Positions 21,504 through 33,286 are shown, counted from the first letter of the stretch. The stretch: DNA of 64,000 nucleotides from Mnemiopsis leidyi (GCA_000226015.1 JH153555.1:38556-102555), one strand, 5' to 3'. The notes: generated by a model not told the origin, from the letters alone. Translations and numbers: made by a program.

Positions 21504-21742
21504 TTTTCAGAACGGAAGAAAGCAGGTTTTTCTGTCCCGAATGCGGTCAAAAGTTCAATGGTCCACAAGCGAAATACATCTTGAAGAACCACTGGAAGAG
21601 CGTCCATCTGAAGATAAAAAATCACAAGTGTGAAGCGTGCGGGAAACTGTTTGCCAGGCGGTGGGACATGAAGCAGCACTTCAAGAAAGTACATGTTAAG
21701 AAGGGCCAGCTCCGAGACCATAATTCCGAGGACTTGCACTGA
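21504..21742 (+). CDS. ZFx35, terminal exon with two zinc fingers
   Basis: Acceptor aatttcgtttgtcag; the AG seven bases later is out of phase. 78 residues: finger 1 (about 10-34) C-x2-C-x15-H-x4-H, linker HLKIKNHKC, finger 2 (42-63) C2H2 with RRWDMKQH, close to ZFx30. Confidence 0.9.
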
Positions 21743-22012
21743 AGCTAACTTTTGCTGATTGAATTATTCCGACAATATACGATATAAGTGTGCTTGTTTG
21801 CCCGATAAAATTCAGCTTAAGTTGCGTTGTTTTTCAATACGAACATTTAACGTATACCGTTTTCATCCTATTCAAGAGACTGAAAATTTAAGTTGAATTA
21901 AAATCAGGCCAGATCACTATCATACCACCATGTTTGCAATTATATTCTAGTGAATACCCCAGCCAGAAATGTGGAGGGGAACACTGACTCACAATATTGG
22001 CTTACTCCGCAG

Positions 22013-22230
22013 GACCGTTCATTGAAGAGATCATCCTGAATAACGAAGAATGTGACCGGTGCACCGTCTGTTACCGCCAATTTACCGGGAGGAACCGCCG
22101 AATGATGATCAAACGACATATTCTGTCTGTTCACTTCAATGTCAAGAAGCACCGATGTGACATTTGTGGAAAGCAGTTCTTTCGTAGGAGCGATCGGGAC
22201 AGGCATATAAAGCAGTTACACATTCGGTGA
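22013..22230 (+). CDS. ZFx36, terminal exon with two zinc fingers
   Basis: Acceptor ggcttactccgcag; 71 residues. Finger 1 (about 16-40) C-x2-C-x15-H-x4-H, linker HFNVKKHRC, finger 2 (48-69) C2H2 with RRSDRDRH. Forms a pair with ZFx37, which shares the HFNVK linker. Confidence 0.9.
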
Positions 22231-22619
22231 CTTGTAAAGGCAGAAAACTTCATTTCTTTCTCACATCTATCTCTCTGTTCATTATGTTAGGAAGAAGGAA
22301 CCCCGGCCCACCGAGATTGATTTTATAGGACTCGCCCTTACGATTACGTATTATGATTTATAAATATACAACTCTTTAAGCTCTGTCCTTTAAGTGCCGA
22401 AAACAGAGACATGTCGCAGAGCTCATTTTCTATATGACAAAATAATTATGCCCCCTCTTGAACTTCTCTCTGGGTACCATACAAGTTCGAAGATTCAACT
22501 TCTGATCCGCTAAAAATAGCCCGAATAAAACCTCTATAATCCGATAATGAAATTGGCTGCGGACAAAGAAAAAGAAGATCTGCTAGACGTAATATCGACC
22601 TGTTCACCCCTTCTTTCAG

Positions 22620-22837
22620 ACAGGTACATCGAGACGATCGCACGAGATGGCGAGAGATGGGCTAAATGTGGCTTCTGTATCCGGGGGTTCAAGGGGAAAA
22701 ACCGCAGGCCCATGATGAAGCGACACATCCTGGCCGTACATTTTAATGTGAAGAACCACTGTTGTGAGACGTGCGGGAAGAAGTTCTTCAGAAGAAGTGA
22801 CCTGGAGAGACACGCGAAAGGACACTTAAACAGATAG
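22620..22837 (+). CDS. ZFx37, terminal exon with two zinc fingers
   Basis: Acceptor caccccttctttcag; 71 residues. Finger 1 (about 16-40) C-x2-C-x15-H-x4-H, linker HFNVKNHCC, finger 2 (48-68) C-x2-C-x12-H-x3-H with RRSDLERH. An ATG lies upstream in frame at 22547, but the acceptor and the paralogue ZFx36 put the exon start here. Confidence 0.9.
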
Positions 22838-23257
22838 CTGGAGATGTACTACGGTCTAATGAATCTGCCTGAACAATCAGAAATTGGAAAGTGCGATATA
22901 TGTTTTTAATCTCATACTTTTTGGAAAAGATCATCTTGTCATAAAAATACGTTTTTCAGTTTTCTAAGAATTTCTTTTCACGAATTTATTTTTATTCCTA
23001 TATAATTGTCTCCAGTATTTATCTAGGACATGTCATAATTAAACCATCCAGGCTTAAATTATAGTTATGGGCGAGATCTGTTAAATATTTGGGCTTTAAA
23101 TAGAATTAGAGTTAGCGAATTTGGCAAGCCTGGCAACTCTTGGATCTTACCAAGGCTGCATAGCATTTGCATAAACTGCGTAGACAAATTGATTAAGGCC
23201 TGTGAAAGTATATTATTACTGTTAGTCTCTAAAGAGACTCAAGATCTGTGCACCCAG

Positions 23258-23499
23258 GTTCCTCCCTCTTCCCGATTATGTCTTTCGACGGACAAATTCC
23301 ACTGCAGTCCATTTGTAAAGTGTGCGGCAAGGTCTTCATCGGTCGAAACCACAAGTCACTGGTTAGCCGTCACATTCGGGGTGTTCATCAGAAACTGCGA
23401 CCGTACACGTGCAAGATTTGCGGTAAGAGCTACCAGCAGTCAAACAACCTCAAGTCTCACAATTGTAAGAAGGCTTGGTTTACTCGTTATGGCACGTGA
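23258..23499 (+). CDS. ZFx38, terminal exon with one complete finger and an incomplete one
   Basis: 79 residues from a weak acceptor (gatctgtgcacccag) chosen by phase. Finger 1 (about 19-43) C-x2-C-x15-H-x4-H, linker HQKLRPYTC. Finger 2 has C-x2-C-x12-H but then N-C-K-K: no ligand at the usual spacing, only a Cys two residues after the His, so it may not bind zinc normally. A consensus-like gtaagta lies three bases past the stop. Confidence 0.82.
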
Positions 23500-23953
23500 T
23501 GTAAGTATTTATTACTATGCGGTATTGGTGGCTCTTGTTGGAGGCCAAAACATATTTTATAAACATGTCAGAAGAAGAGTAAAGCCAAGAGAGAGAGAGC
23601 GGACTTTATTATTAACACGAGATTTTCACATTCTACTGAAATGTATTTGGTAAATGAAAAGTAATTGAAGGTTGTATTTAATCTTTTTCATCATTAAGTT
23701 ATATCGAGGCGTTTTGTAAAATTTACTTTAAGATGAAGTAGAGTGTGTTTGGGTAATTTAAATACAAGTTGGTTTTATGTTTAACTTTAGATCATCATAT
23801 CGTTTTAAAGATGTTTAACACTAAAATGATTATATGATTCAGTGGCTGATATAGAACTGGCCAAAATTATTTAAGCACAGACAAAACCAATAATTCCATT
23901 ATAAAATCATTGCCTCGTAATGTTATTCACAAATTCAATTAATGGTCTTACAG

Positions 23954-24144
23954 TTTCTGAAGCAATCGCCTGCCAAATTTGTGGCAAAATTTTCGTGGGG
24001 AAAAACAAGAAACCGCTCCTCCGGCGCCACATTGACGGGGTGCACCTCAAGCTAAGGCCTTACAAATGTCCACATTGTGACAAGACTTTCCAGCAATCTG
24101 GGAATCGGGCCCAACACATTAAACATCATCATTCTTACCACTGA
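23954..24144 (+). CDS. ZFx39, terminal exon with two zinc fingers
   Basis: Acceptor aatggtcttacag; 62 residues. Finger 1 (about 6-30) C-x2-C-x15-H-x4-H, linker HLKLRPYKC, finger 2 (38 onward) C2H2 ending in a His cluster (H-x3-HHH). AATAAA follows at 24226. Confidence 0.9.
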
Positions 24145-24225
24145 AATTATCCGGTATCGGATTAGCCCCATCTGTGAAAAGCTTTGCTGTAACGCTGTAT
24201 TAGAGAGTTTGTTGTTGCGATTGAT

Positions 24226-24231
24226 AATAAA
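24226..24231 (+). terminator. Poly(A) signal AATAAA after ZFx39
   Basis: AATAAA 82 bases after the ZFx39 stop. The next acceptor is more than 600 bases away and the spacer between shows no other feature. Confidence 0.5.
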
Positions 24232-24853
24232 CTTATTTTATATCATTTTAGAGATCAATGTCCACTGTCCAGTCGACCAAATTTGTAGTTTCTGATTGAC
24301 TCTCACGGTTCATGGAGCATGAGAATCAAAATAATCGCGATAATAAATAACTTTATATTTTGTTTTGAAGAATAAACATATGACTGTTAATATTTCTTCA
24401 TAAGAATTTACACAGTAATAACTAAAATGTTCATATTTGGTTTGGTATTCTGTAAGCCAACTTAGTAAGTGGTTTGTTGCTACTTACTAATGCAGATTTG
24501 TAACCATTGCTTAAATACATGGGGATTTGAGATATGAATTCAAATCCGGTAGTTTAGTTTAATAATCCGGAAGGTGATGGCGGGTTTTTTATTCCCCATA
24601 ACTTGTTTATGAATTTCAGTGTCTCGCTGTATTCATGTTTAATATTTACATTTCTTATTCGTAGTTACACTTGTTTTAATGAAATCGTTTTACTTGTCTA
24701 CCTTTACTATTACTAAACCTCGAAGAATAATCTTGTCTGTACACCACTCGAAATTAACCATGAAAATTAGTCTAAATAGAAATGTTGTCAATTTGAATGT
24801 CATTGTCCTCGTAGCATACTTATCGCGATAATCGACAACAATCATTATCTCAG

Positions 24854-25092
24854 GCGTAGGAGCCTTGTCACCTGACAAAGAACAGGTTTCGGGAACTTCA
24901 GAAGATGCCAAATGTCCGGTGTGCTTTAAGAACTTCCAGAACCCTCGGAATGCTTACCGTCACTACGAAACCGTTCACCTGAAACTCAAGAAGTTCGAGT
25001 GTCCGTTTTGCGGCAAGCGGTTCGGTCAGAAGTCGACCGCAAAGGCACACATGTTACGGGTGCACGGCTCGATGATGAAAGATGAATGCTGA
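24854..25092 (+). CDS. ZFx40, terminal exon with two canonical fingers
   Basis: Acceptor caatcattatctcag; 78 residues. Finger 1 (about 20-41) has canonical C-x2-C-x12-H-x4-H spacing within a block of insertion-bearing exons, linker HLKLKKFEC, finger 2 (49-70) C2H2. AATAAA at 25167, 75 bases after the stop. Confidence 0.9.
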
Positions 25093-25166
25093 GATCCAGG
25101 TTGCGGCTGGAAAAGTACGTCAAATTGGCTCTTTAAGCGTTATAATATTGTGTCGATAGTTTTGAA

Positions 25167-25172
25167 AATAAA
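25167..25172 (+). terminator. Poly(A) signal AATAAA after ZFx40
   Basis: AATAAA 75 bases downstream of the ZFx40 stop and 134 bases before the ZFx41 acceptor. Confidence 0.5.
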
Positions 25173-25305
25173 GAAGGTTAATTTGGAAATTGCTTCATCA
25201 AAATGGCATTCAATTTCTTGACATTTATGCATTTAACACTTAACAGTAATCTGTCAAATCTGAACCTAGAATTAGCACGTTGAATCCTAACCCATTTTAT
25301 TTCAG

Positions 25306-25520
25306 GCTCTAGTACCGACACGCGGTGCATGTTCTGTGCTAAGGTGTTTGTCGGAATTTCCCGGAGAGCCAACCTCTACCGTCACATCCACACCATCCAC
25401 TCCAAAAGTTACAACTTTCCCTGTCCGGTTTGCAACAAGACGTTCAATCAGAAGAGCAATTTGAAGAGACACATAAACAATATCCATCTCCAGACGTTCC
25501 CGGGAAGCAAAAAAGGCTGA
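25306..25520 (+). CDS. ZFx41, terminal exon with two zinc fingers
   Basis: Acceptor cccattttatttcag; 70 residues. Finger 1 (about 7-31) C-x2-C-x15-H-x4-H, linker HSKSYNFPC without the LKI core, finger 2 (39-60) C2H2. Confidence 0.9.
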
Positions 25521-25853
25521 ATATTTGAGCTGTCGCTTGTGTTTAGAATAATGTACTTTCTCTAATCATCATTTCTTTTGATAAGATAAAGATTAAATTA
25601 TTTTTAGTGTCAGACCTTAATAGATAAGGAATGCTTTTTATTGGGATCTAAGGCCAGCTGAAGGTGCATGTACTAAAAATTTGAATGTGGGTTGAAAAGT
25701 CGTAAAATAGGCCAAATCCAAATCGAATCTAAATCTAAATTTAAACGAATCTAAATCAGAAGGCAGACTTGGAATTTTAGTTTCAAGTCTTCTGGCCGTA
25801 GAAAGATTTACACACCTTTTTATTCTCCCGCCCTAAGAATTGTTTTTGACCAG

Positions 25854-26086
25854 GTCTTACTTGTCCACTGTGTAAGAAACGATTCCAATGCCGGAGAAAT
25901 CGGGACCGTCACTTTGATTCAGTACATTTGAAGTTGAAGAACTTCAAATGCCCGCTCTGTGAACACCGGTACTCACAAAAAGTGCACTTAAAGGGACACA
26001 TGAAACGAATTCACCATTTCGTGTACGATGATTCCGAAGCTGCTGGTTTCCCTGAAATGTTGCTGGATCTGAAAAAACTTTCATAA
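25854..26086 (+). CDS. ZFx42, terminal exon with two canonical fingers
   Basis: Acceptor gaattgtttttgaccag; 76 residues, no Met before finger 1. Finger 1 (about 3-24) C-x2-C-x12-H-x4-H, linker HLKLKNFKC, finger 2 (32-53) C2H2, then an acidic and hydrophobic 23-residue tail, unlike the basic tails elsewhere. Confidence 0.88.
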
Positions 26087-27854
26087 AGTTTAACTGCAGA
26101 ATGATGATTTGCGTTACGTGAAAAGATTATATAAGTCTTTAAGCCATGATCTGTTCGGCCATAAACGTTATTGCTGACTTTTTAAACTTCACAACATAAC
26201 TTCATCTGAATTATTTCTGATTTGTTTTCGTTAAAAATTTCTCTGTTCATGAAGTTTGATTTTATAGTGTGCCAAGATCTTGGCAAACGGAATTTAAGTA
26301 ACCACTTTAGTTCTGGCAGTCACGACCATAGATATTTAATCTTACCGTACGCGTAAGTTTAAACTGCAAGTGCTATGCTAATGGTTTTTTATACATTCTA
26401 TAACTATGTTTTATATTTTTGTATGAGGGAGGTTTCGATATATAGAATATCACAAATTATGACAGAGCAACTTAATCCCAGAGGTATGCCTTCTAATAGA
26501 TAGATTCTAGACTTGTTTTATTCATTGAATGCTATCATCGTTATATTTCTAGGTCATATTGATTCATAGCTTTGTACAGTGTACACTGCTGTTTTAAGTG
26601 ATCCTTTTTCTTCACGATGGTTTTTATTTCATACCTAATCAATTGAAAAAGTAGACACATTTGTTCACTTCCTGAAATCTATGTTCTAATAAAATATTAA
26701 AATCACGTTTTTTCCTTGTTCAGTCCTGGTCCCTGGACAACAATTTGACGTTTTACACCAAATTTTAAAGACACAGCATTGGAAATAAATCCACGAGCTC
26801 TTTGCAAAATATGTCAATGTAACTGTAATTTGTAAACGTGAAAACAGATTACCAGTTTAAGTTGCTAATCGGATTCGAAATATCTGTATTATCATAAATA
26901 CACTTACTCGTGCTGTAGCAGTAGAAATGATAAAGAGGTCCTAAATGATTTGAGGTATATTTTGATACGGAAAGAAATAGAATACAATTTAAACATCGAA
27001 ATGGAAATAAATATAAGTATAACGAACCCATGATATTTCGACGTAATGGCCATTGTAGCGGCTTCTAGACATCTGGATGGCAATGGATTTTACACTTTTT
27101 AAGTAGTAAGGAAGGATTNNNNNNNNNNCCCCCCCCCCCCCCCCAAAACTTAATATGAGTATAAGGAACCCATGATATTTCGACGTAATGGCCATTGTAG
27201 CGGCTTCTAGACATCTGGATGGCAAGACATTTTACACTTTTTAAGTAGAAGAAAGGATTGAGGAATTCAACATCCTTGGTCCAAGGCTCGTTTCTGTTTC
27301 CAATGAAATCTCTCCCCGGAATGCAGCCCATGTTTGTATATTTAGGTCTAAAGGTTAACGAATGACTGAAGTATAATCGTGCTGTAACTTAAGCCTGGTT
27401 TGTGACTATAGACTGGGCTGGTTTGTTGATCACTCCAAAGTTTTCGTGACAAACACGCGGCTTCGGTCTATCTCAGTCTTAAATCTCGATGCTTTTATCT
27501 TCACATTTCTTTTACCGACATAATTGTCCAAGCTTCTGCTTATCTTCGGAGATCTTCTTACTGCGGAGCAGCTCATCAAGAAATTCGTCTCAAAGAACTT
27601 CGATTTAACATTTTAGAAATTTAAATTATGATATGGAGAGTAGATAACGTAATATACGTTTGTTATTTTGGTTACTGTATTTCGATCTTTTAAGGCCAAA
27701 TTTAATCGTATGCAATTATTTATTTTTACTCTATATCCTGCGATGCAAACAAATTAGGCTAAACTTCAGATTCTCATCGACTCCTATAAATATATAAAGA
27801 TCTACCGATTACATAAACCCAGCCGAATACATAAACCAGCCCTCAATCCCACAG
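26087..27854 (+). other. 1.8-kb spacer with an assembly gap
   Basis: No finger exon or other gene found. It holds a pair of direct repeats around ten N and a run of C (listed separately). The rest is AT-rich single-copy-looking DNA. Confidence 0.6.
27009..27258. repeat. Direct repeat of about 108 bp flanking an assembly gap
   Basis: The block containing tgatatttcgacgtaatggc and ggcttctagacatctggatg occurs at about 27009-27118 and again at 27151-27258, 142 bases apart. Between the copies are ten N (27119-27128) and sixteen C. The true sequence here is probably a longer tandem array or a stalled homopolymer read. Confidence 0.9.
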
Positions 27855-28090
27855 TGACTGCAATGCAGTGGAGGTGTAACGTATGTGACCGGGTATTTCA
27901 CGGGAAAGGCTGCAAATCTCAGTACAACCGCCACTACAAGGTCGTCCATCTGAACATCAAGCCGTTCCGTTGTGACAAGTGTGGGAAGAGGTTCAGCCAG
28001 AAGTGTAACAGAAGACAGCACATGGCTAGACATCATGGCGCCGAGGATGATATTGAGTATGCTTTGAGCATGCTCAGGAGAACGGACTGA
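27855..28090 (+). CDS. ZFx43, terminal exon with two zinc fingers
   Basis: Acceptor cctcaatcccacag; 77 residues. Finger 1 (about 7-31) C-x2-C-x15-H-x4-H, linker HLNIKPFRC, finger 2 (39-60) C2H2 ending HH, then an acidic tail. AATAAA at 28369. Confidence 0.9.
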
Positions 28091-30227
28091 GCGCTTTGAG
28101 CGTGATAAATCGATTTTCTGATGGTGAGAGGATGGAGAAAGTCTCTGCTTGTATAAGGTGCAACTTGATGAGGAAATGATCGACCCTTCTTCTTTCTAGG
28201 ATCGATTATTCCGACATGTGAAGCTATCAAGCCAATTATGTAAATTTAAACAGTTAAACAGATACTTTATTTTTTACTAATCCGAGTTTTAAATCCTAAA
28301 CAGAGTTTTTATTCTTTCAGAATTACAGATGTGTAGCTATAGTATTGTTAAACCGTAAAGCATGCGTTAATAAATTAACAATTATTTTATCATATATTAG
28401 TAATGCATTTGTATAATGTAATGTGTGTAATATCTTTAAAATAGGTTTAGAAGAGTTTAAATGTAACTAAGTACAACAACTTCATTTAAAACGTGTTATC
28501 GTTAAATATTTTTTAGTCATTTTAAGACCATTGATTAGTTTAATCAATTTCACTAGTTGTTATTTTAAGATAATATAGGGACGTAAGGTAAACGATATAA
28601 CGGTATTAATCGAAGTGCATGACGTGAATGTGTGTATTTGCTGAATATATCCTAGCATGAATTTAGCTGGCCGTTTGTTTCAATGCACAGTATTCGATCC
28701 AGCATTATTATATGCAGAATCATGCTGCATATTATGATGGAGCGGGTCTTAGCTCTTGCGTTCATCACTTCATGCATATTTCACGGCAATTTCGGGGAAA
28801 TTTCCATGTAAGCTTGCCAAAAAGCAGCATGATTTAAGATTTAAGATTATCGCATGCTGCATTGTGATATAATGCAGCATGAAAAACATGGCTATACTAT
28901 CGGCATTATGTTGCCGGCCGGACGCAGGCGTGAATGTCTGGCTTCAGGCATATGGTCTTTTCTTATCGGGAATAGTCAGAGTTTTGGGCGTGTACTCAGG
29001 AGATCGTTATTTAACCTTCAATTGGGCTTCGGGTTTTTAGTATCATTTTGAGAGTCACGTTCATTAATGCAGTTCCATCTTTCTAAACAGTGGTTGTGAC
29101 TCAGAGACCGGTTCATGAAATCATCATTTTAGAACTCAAAGTTGGTCGAAGTAGGCTGAAAATAGAATTTAGGGCCTATTTTTTTGTGCACTAAAACTTT
29201 TTATTTGAGGGGTTTGTTAGTTGGTCGGTTGTAAAAAGAAACCTTGCTGTCCCTCTTTCTAAGAGGCGGCAGGGCTTAAGCTCAGCGGGTGGGAGCATAG
29301 CTACCGTTCACAGCCCTTTGCTGTCCCCACTCCACACATTTTTGAAATTGCTGTTCGCACGCTATATGCCTAACCACCTTGTTTAGTCATCATTATTTAC
29401 ATCCTGAAAATAAAATGCTGCCAATGAATGGCATATACGGAGTATGCGCACAAGCGCCACACAATTGTAATTTTTTGGGGCAGCACGGTTAGACTTTATT
29501 TTTTATTATTTATGGAAGATTTACAATAGCTATCTAAACTTAAAGTGTAAAAGGATGCAACTATTACACCTATTTGATAAACGAATATGTGAAGTTTAAC
29601 TTTGTCTCCAGCTGTAAAAACTGAGTAGTATTTAAAACCATGACTAATTTTAAGTGCTACTTAAATAACTTGTCATCTCTTTTATTAATATTCGGGCGTA
29701 ATTTTTATTAAAACTCAAATTTCATGAACTCTTGCCAACCCGGCAATACCAGACAAAGCCATCACTTCAAATGATTCAATTACTCAAAGTAGTTATACCT
29801 AAAGCGGAGAACTGCCAGCGTCAACGAAACTAATCTGAAATGTCGTGACCCGATCTGTTTGATACACTGCGCCGACAGGGGCCTCTGGTCAAGAGTTCTT
29901 TTCAGTCTATTTATGTGTTGTTGTAAAGTTAAGATAGCGGAATGTCTAGGTTTGAGCCGAAGAATGAGATCGAGTTACGAACGTTTAGCAGGTAACTGCA
30001 TATCGCCATGTCGTATAATATTAGTAATGTCAAATCTGGGCAAAATTGAGTTCAACTAGAAGACTTTGAACACATCAGCATGACTTTTTCCTGCCCCCAC
30101 TACTTCAGAAATTTGCCAAATCTATCCATAATGAACTTCCCACCTTCCTCCCCAAAATGCTTCGTAAATCCCCTAGGGCAGCAAGACCATCTTCGTACTT
30201 GTGATATATTTATCGACTTGTTTGCAG
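28091..30227 (+). other. 2.1-kb spacer without a gene
   Basis: The second-longest finger-free stretch between two array exons. Contains an AATAAA (28369), several short palindromes around gcatgctgcat (28710-28880) and a GC-richer stretch at 29240-29340 with a tRNA A-box-like sequence, possibly an old SINE. No coding frame resembles a domain. Confidence 0.55.
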
Positions 30228-30421
30228 AGGTAGAAACGTGCACCTACTGTCAGAGACAGTTCCTGGGTCCATGTTCCAGACAGAATCTCCGCCGGCACAT
30301 CAGCGACATCCACTTCTCCATTCGGCGGTTCCAATGCGACATCTGCAGGAAAAAGTTCAAACAGCTCACACATCTGGAGAGTCATAGGAGAGCCCTACAT
30401 CCGGCTGTTCGCTGGTGCTGA
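30228..30421 (+). CDS. ZFx44, terminal exon with two zinc fingers
   Basis: Acceptor cgacttgtttgcag; 63 residues. Finger 1 (about 4-28) C-x2-C-x15-H-x4-H with FLGPCSRQNLRRH; this is the last exon with the loop insertion. Linker HFSIRRFQC, finger 2 (36-57) C2H2. Confidence 0.9.
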
Positions 30422-30709
30422 TTTAGAAAATGTAATGACTTCCCTGTAAATTTGTTATTTTATAACGGTATGTATTAGTGTTACTGGACAGCCGACAGGA
30501 GGTTATCGTTAGGGTCTAGTTTGATGATTAGTGGCTGACATTATCGATTAGCTCAATTTTAAACCCATTCAAAAATTACGGCGAAAACAATGTAAGTTTT
30601 CCGAATAGTGTGTAATAAAATTCCAATTCCGAAACTCATTTTAAGCTGAAAACTACTCGGCTACATGGTGTAAGTGTAGGCTTAGTAGTTGAATTCATCA
30701 TTATTTCAG

Positions 30710-30990
30710 ATACCTACCGCTTTTCCTCTGAACCCTTTCAAGTTGAACTTTTGAGGAATGAAGAGGTAAAGAAGTGGCCTGTTCCAAAGAAGGGTGTGAT
30801 ATGTCCGGTTTGTTCCAAGATCATCAGCAAGAAAAGCAACCTAAAAGTTCACCTCCGGTCTGTTCATCAGAAACTGCGGCCGTACAAATGTGAGGCTTGT
30901 GGTCGAGCTTTCACTCAACTGAGGGATTTGAAGGAACACGTGAAAAGATTGCATCAAACGACGATTTGTACAGACTGGTCTAAAAAATGA
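30710..30990 (+). CDS. ZFx45, terminal exon with two canonical fingers
   Basis: Acceptor ttcatcattatttcag; 92 residues with a 30-residue charged leader. Finger 1 (about 31-52) C-x2-C-x12-H-x4-H, linker HQKLRPYKC, finger 2 (60-81) C2H2. From here on first fingers have canonical length. A short tandem repeat of gagactaattaaatga follows at 31008-31037. Confidence 0.9.
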
Positions 30991-31410
30991 TGTTTCAAAC
31001 TTGAGGGACTAATTAAATGAGAGACTAATTAAATGACTTATTATTTTCTTATACGATTTGTGGCTATATTTGATATTTTGATTAGCGTTATATTATATAT
31101 AATGTACATTTTGTTACATCAAGCTCCACTATGATATATTCATCATATTTGCTCTATAGTGTCTATAGTGTTCCTACTATAGATTAGCCTAAAACAGGAC
31201 TGGTTCGTCACAGCGAATTTGATTCTTTGTCGATCTTGTTTGACGGTAGAAATTTCTGACACATCCTAAATAAGATCGTGCAATCTGCATTAACCAATGC
31301 CATTATCAACGACAGCACTTGTTCCTTAAAATATCAAAAAACTGATCCACTTGTTTTTGCTTCTGTTAGAAATAGCGGAGTAATTATTATCAATAAAAAA
31401 CTTAACTCAG

Positions 31411-31619
31411 GTTCTAAGTACACCTGCCACCTCTGCCACAAAGATTTCAGCAAAAAAGCAACTGTCCTAAGACACATCTCCACCATACACTACCACGTAA
31501 AACCGTATCAGTGTCACAAATGCAAACGATCTTTCTCACAGAAGATTTGTTTGAAGATACATTTGGAAAATGCTGAGAAAAAAGGATCATGTTTTGTTAA
31601 GAATCAGTTTCGGATGTGA
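31411..31619 (+). CDS. ZFx46, terminal exon; second finger C2H-x9-C
   Basis: Acceptor aaaaacttaactcag; 68 residues. Finger 1 (about 5-26) C-x2-C-x12-H-x4-H, linker HYHVKPYQC, then C-x2-C-x12-H-x9-C (34-60), where the fourth ligand is a Cys in the ending EKKGSC. First of the distal group with this spacing. Confidence 0.88.
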
Positions 31620-31920
31620 ACCAAGGAACTATTTAAAATTATTGAACTTAAAACTTTATGATCTAAAAATAAAAATTTAGATCTGCGAACTGATATCAGT
31701 TGATAGTACATGAGCTTATTAAGTTATCTTGGCTGCCTAGATATGTTGAAAATGATAAACATGGTCACAAGTTTTCTGTTCATTTTCTAATCAGCATGTC
31801 AATGCACCATACACGTTATGAGCTTTCGAATTTTAAAAGCCTGGCCTTCAACTTACTTTTTACTCGTTTTCAGTACAGTTAATATTGCGAAGTACGATGA
31901 TATCTATAATTATCACTCAG

Positions 31921-32120
31921 GATTCACCTGCCCAGTATGTTATCAAGGGTTTTCTCAAAAAGGAAACCTCAATCGTCACATCAGAACAATCCACCAACAA
32001 ATAAAGAAGTTCCAGTGTGACCGATGTAAGCGATGTTTCACTCAGAAGACATGCCTGAAAGTTCACCAAGAGAGTGCTATGAAGAGGGGATCCTGTTATT
32101 ACCGCATTAGTAGTGACTAG
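31921..32120 (+). CDS. ZFx47, terminal exon; second finger C2H-x9-C
   Basis: 65 residues from acceptor taattatcactcag, chosen because it matches ZFx46; an alternative acceptor at 31878 has the same phase, while the strongest-looking one (31873) is out of phase. Finger 1 C-x2-C-x12-H-x4-H, linker HQQIKKFQC, finger 2 H-x9-C ending MKRGSC. Confidence 0.82.
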
Positions 32121-32827
32121 TTGTAGATCTACAATAGTCTCAAGTATTTTTATAGTGGATATGTACGATTTCTAGAGACATAATATTACGGAATTAACAA
32201 TCGATTAAATAATACTACTTGATTTACCTCCCAGTAAATTATTATAATTTTCAAATTGTTAATTGATATTGTCTGTGGGTCCTTTATGCTTTATTTGCGA
32301 AGCCCTAAAAACATTGATTAAGCATTTTTGGTCAGCTATTTGACTTGCGACGTGACATTGGCATCATGTTTGGTATGATGTATATAAGTATAACTATAAA
32401 CTATAATATTTGTAGTAGTTTTTCGTGTTAAACGTGTGATGTATTTTGACAACGGAGATGTATGGATATGCCAATGTACGGCCCGGATTGAAATGCCGGG
32501 AGAAAAACATAAATTTTATGATTGGAATTTCGATCGTTTTAATTTTTGCCTCTGTTCGATAAATTGCGGTGGCATTTTGAACTTTGCTTTAGGCATTCAG
32601 GTAGTAAATAAACCTTTTCCAGGTTTAAGTGGCTATAGTTGAACCTACTTAGTATCTGTGCCCTTACCATAATTACTACATCTATTTTAATCTTACAATA
32701 TGCATGGTTTTATTTTTGACCAATGAAACACAAAAAGTGAGCCCAATTATTAAAAAAGTTAACCGATTGCAATGCAATATAACCGGGAAGAATTCTTTAC
32801 AAAATATTTCCAACATCCACTACCCAG

Positions 32828-33030
32828 GTAGAAAGAACGTGTGTGTGTTCTGCAACCAGAAGTTCAGCTACCGGAGCAATCTGAAACGTCACATCCTGAC
32901 TATCCACCAGCAGATCAGGCCGTACCAATGTGAGATGTGCAGGAGAAGTTTCTCACAGAAGCAAGCCCTCGACCATCACATGAGGAGTGCTAAAAAGAGG
33001 GGCCGGTGTTATGTCCCCTCTGCTGACTGA
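32828..33030 (+). CDS. ZFx48, terminal exon; second finger C2H-x9-C
   Basis: Acceptor atccactacccag; 66 residues. Finger 1 (about 5-26) C-x2-C-x12-H-x4-H, linker HQQIRPYQC, finger 2 (34-60) with H-x9-C ending KKRGRC. Preceded by a 707-base spacer with no gene. Confidence 0.88.
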
Positions 33031-33286
33031 TCGGGTAGAACAGTAGAACACACATTGAGCTTATCTTAATTAATTTTTGGTAATTGAGTATTAAAGAAAT
33101 GTCCTACATATGAACAAACTTTAACTGTGCATGCCGCGAGTTAGCTCTCAAGTTGAACTTACAGAACTTAGAAATGTGTTCCATTTATTATTATTATTCC
33201 ATTACCGTTGAAGCAAAATTTTAGAAAAGACCATCCAAACCATGATATCGATCAATTCTGGGAATTCTGCACAAAGTGTAACTCAG

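Noticed and set aside
29240-29345. tRNA-like A box (aagctcagcgggtgggagca)
   Set aside because: No acceptor stem or proper B box at the right spacing, so not a tRNA gene; at most an old SINE.
31873-31874. Strong acceptor cgttttcag as the start of ZFx47
   Set aside because: It gives the wrong phase for the finger frame; two other acceptors nearby give the right one.
32436-32642. 68-codon + strand frame with several Cys
   Set aside because: Cys spacing does not form a finger, there is no array-phase acceptor directly before it, and it is not like any neighbour.
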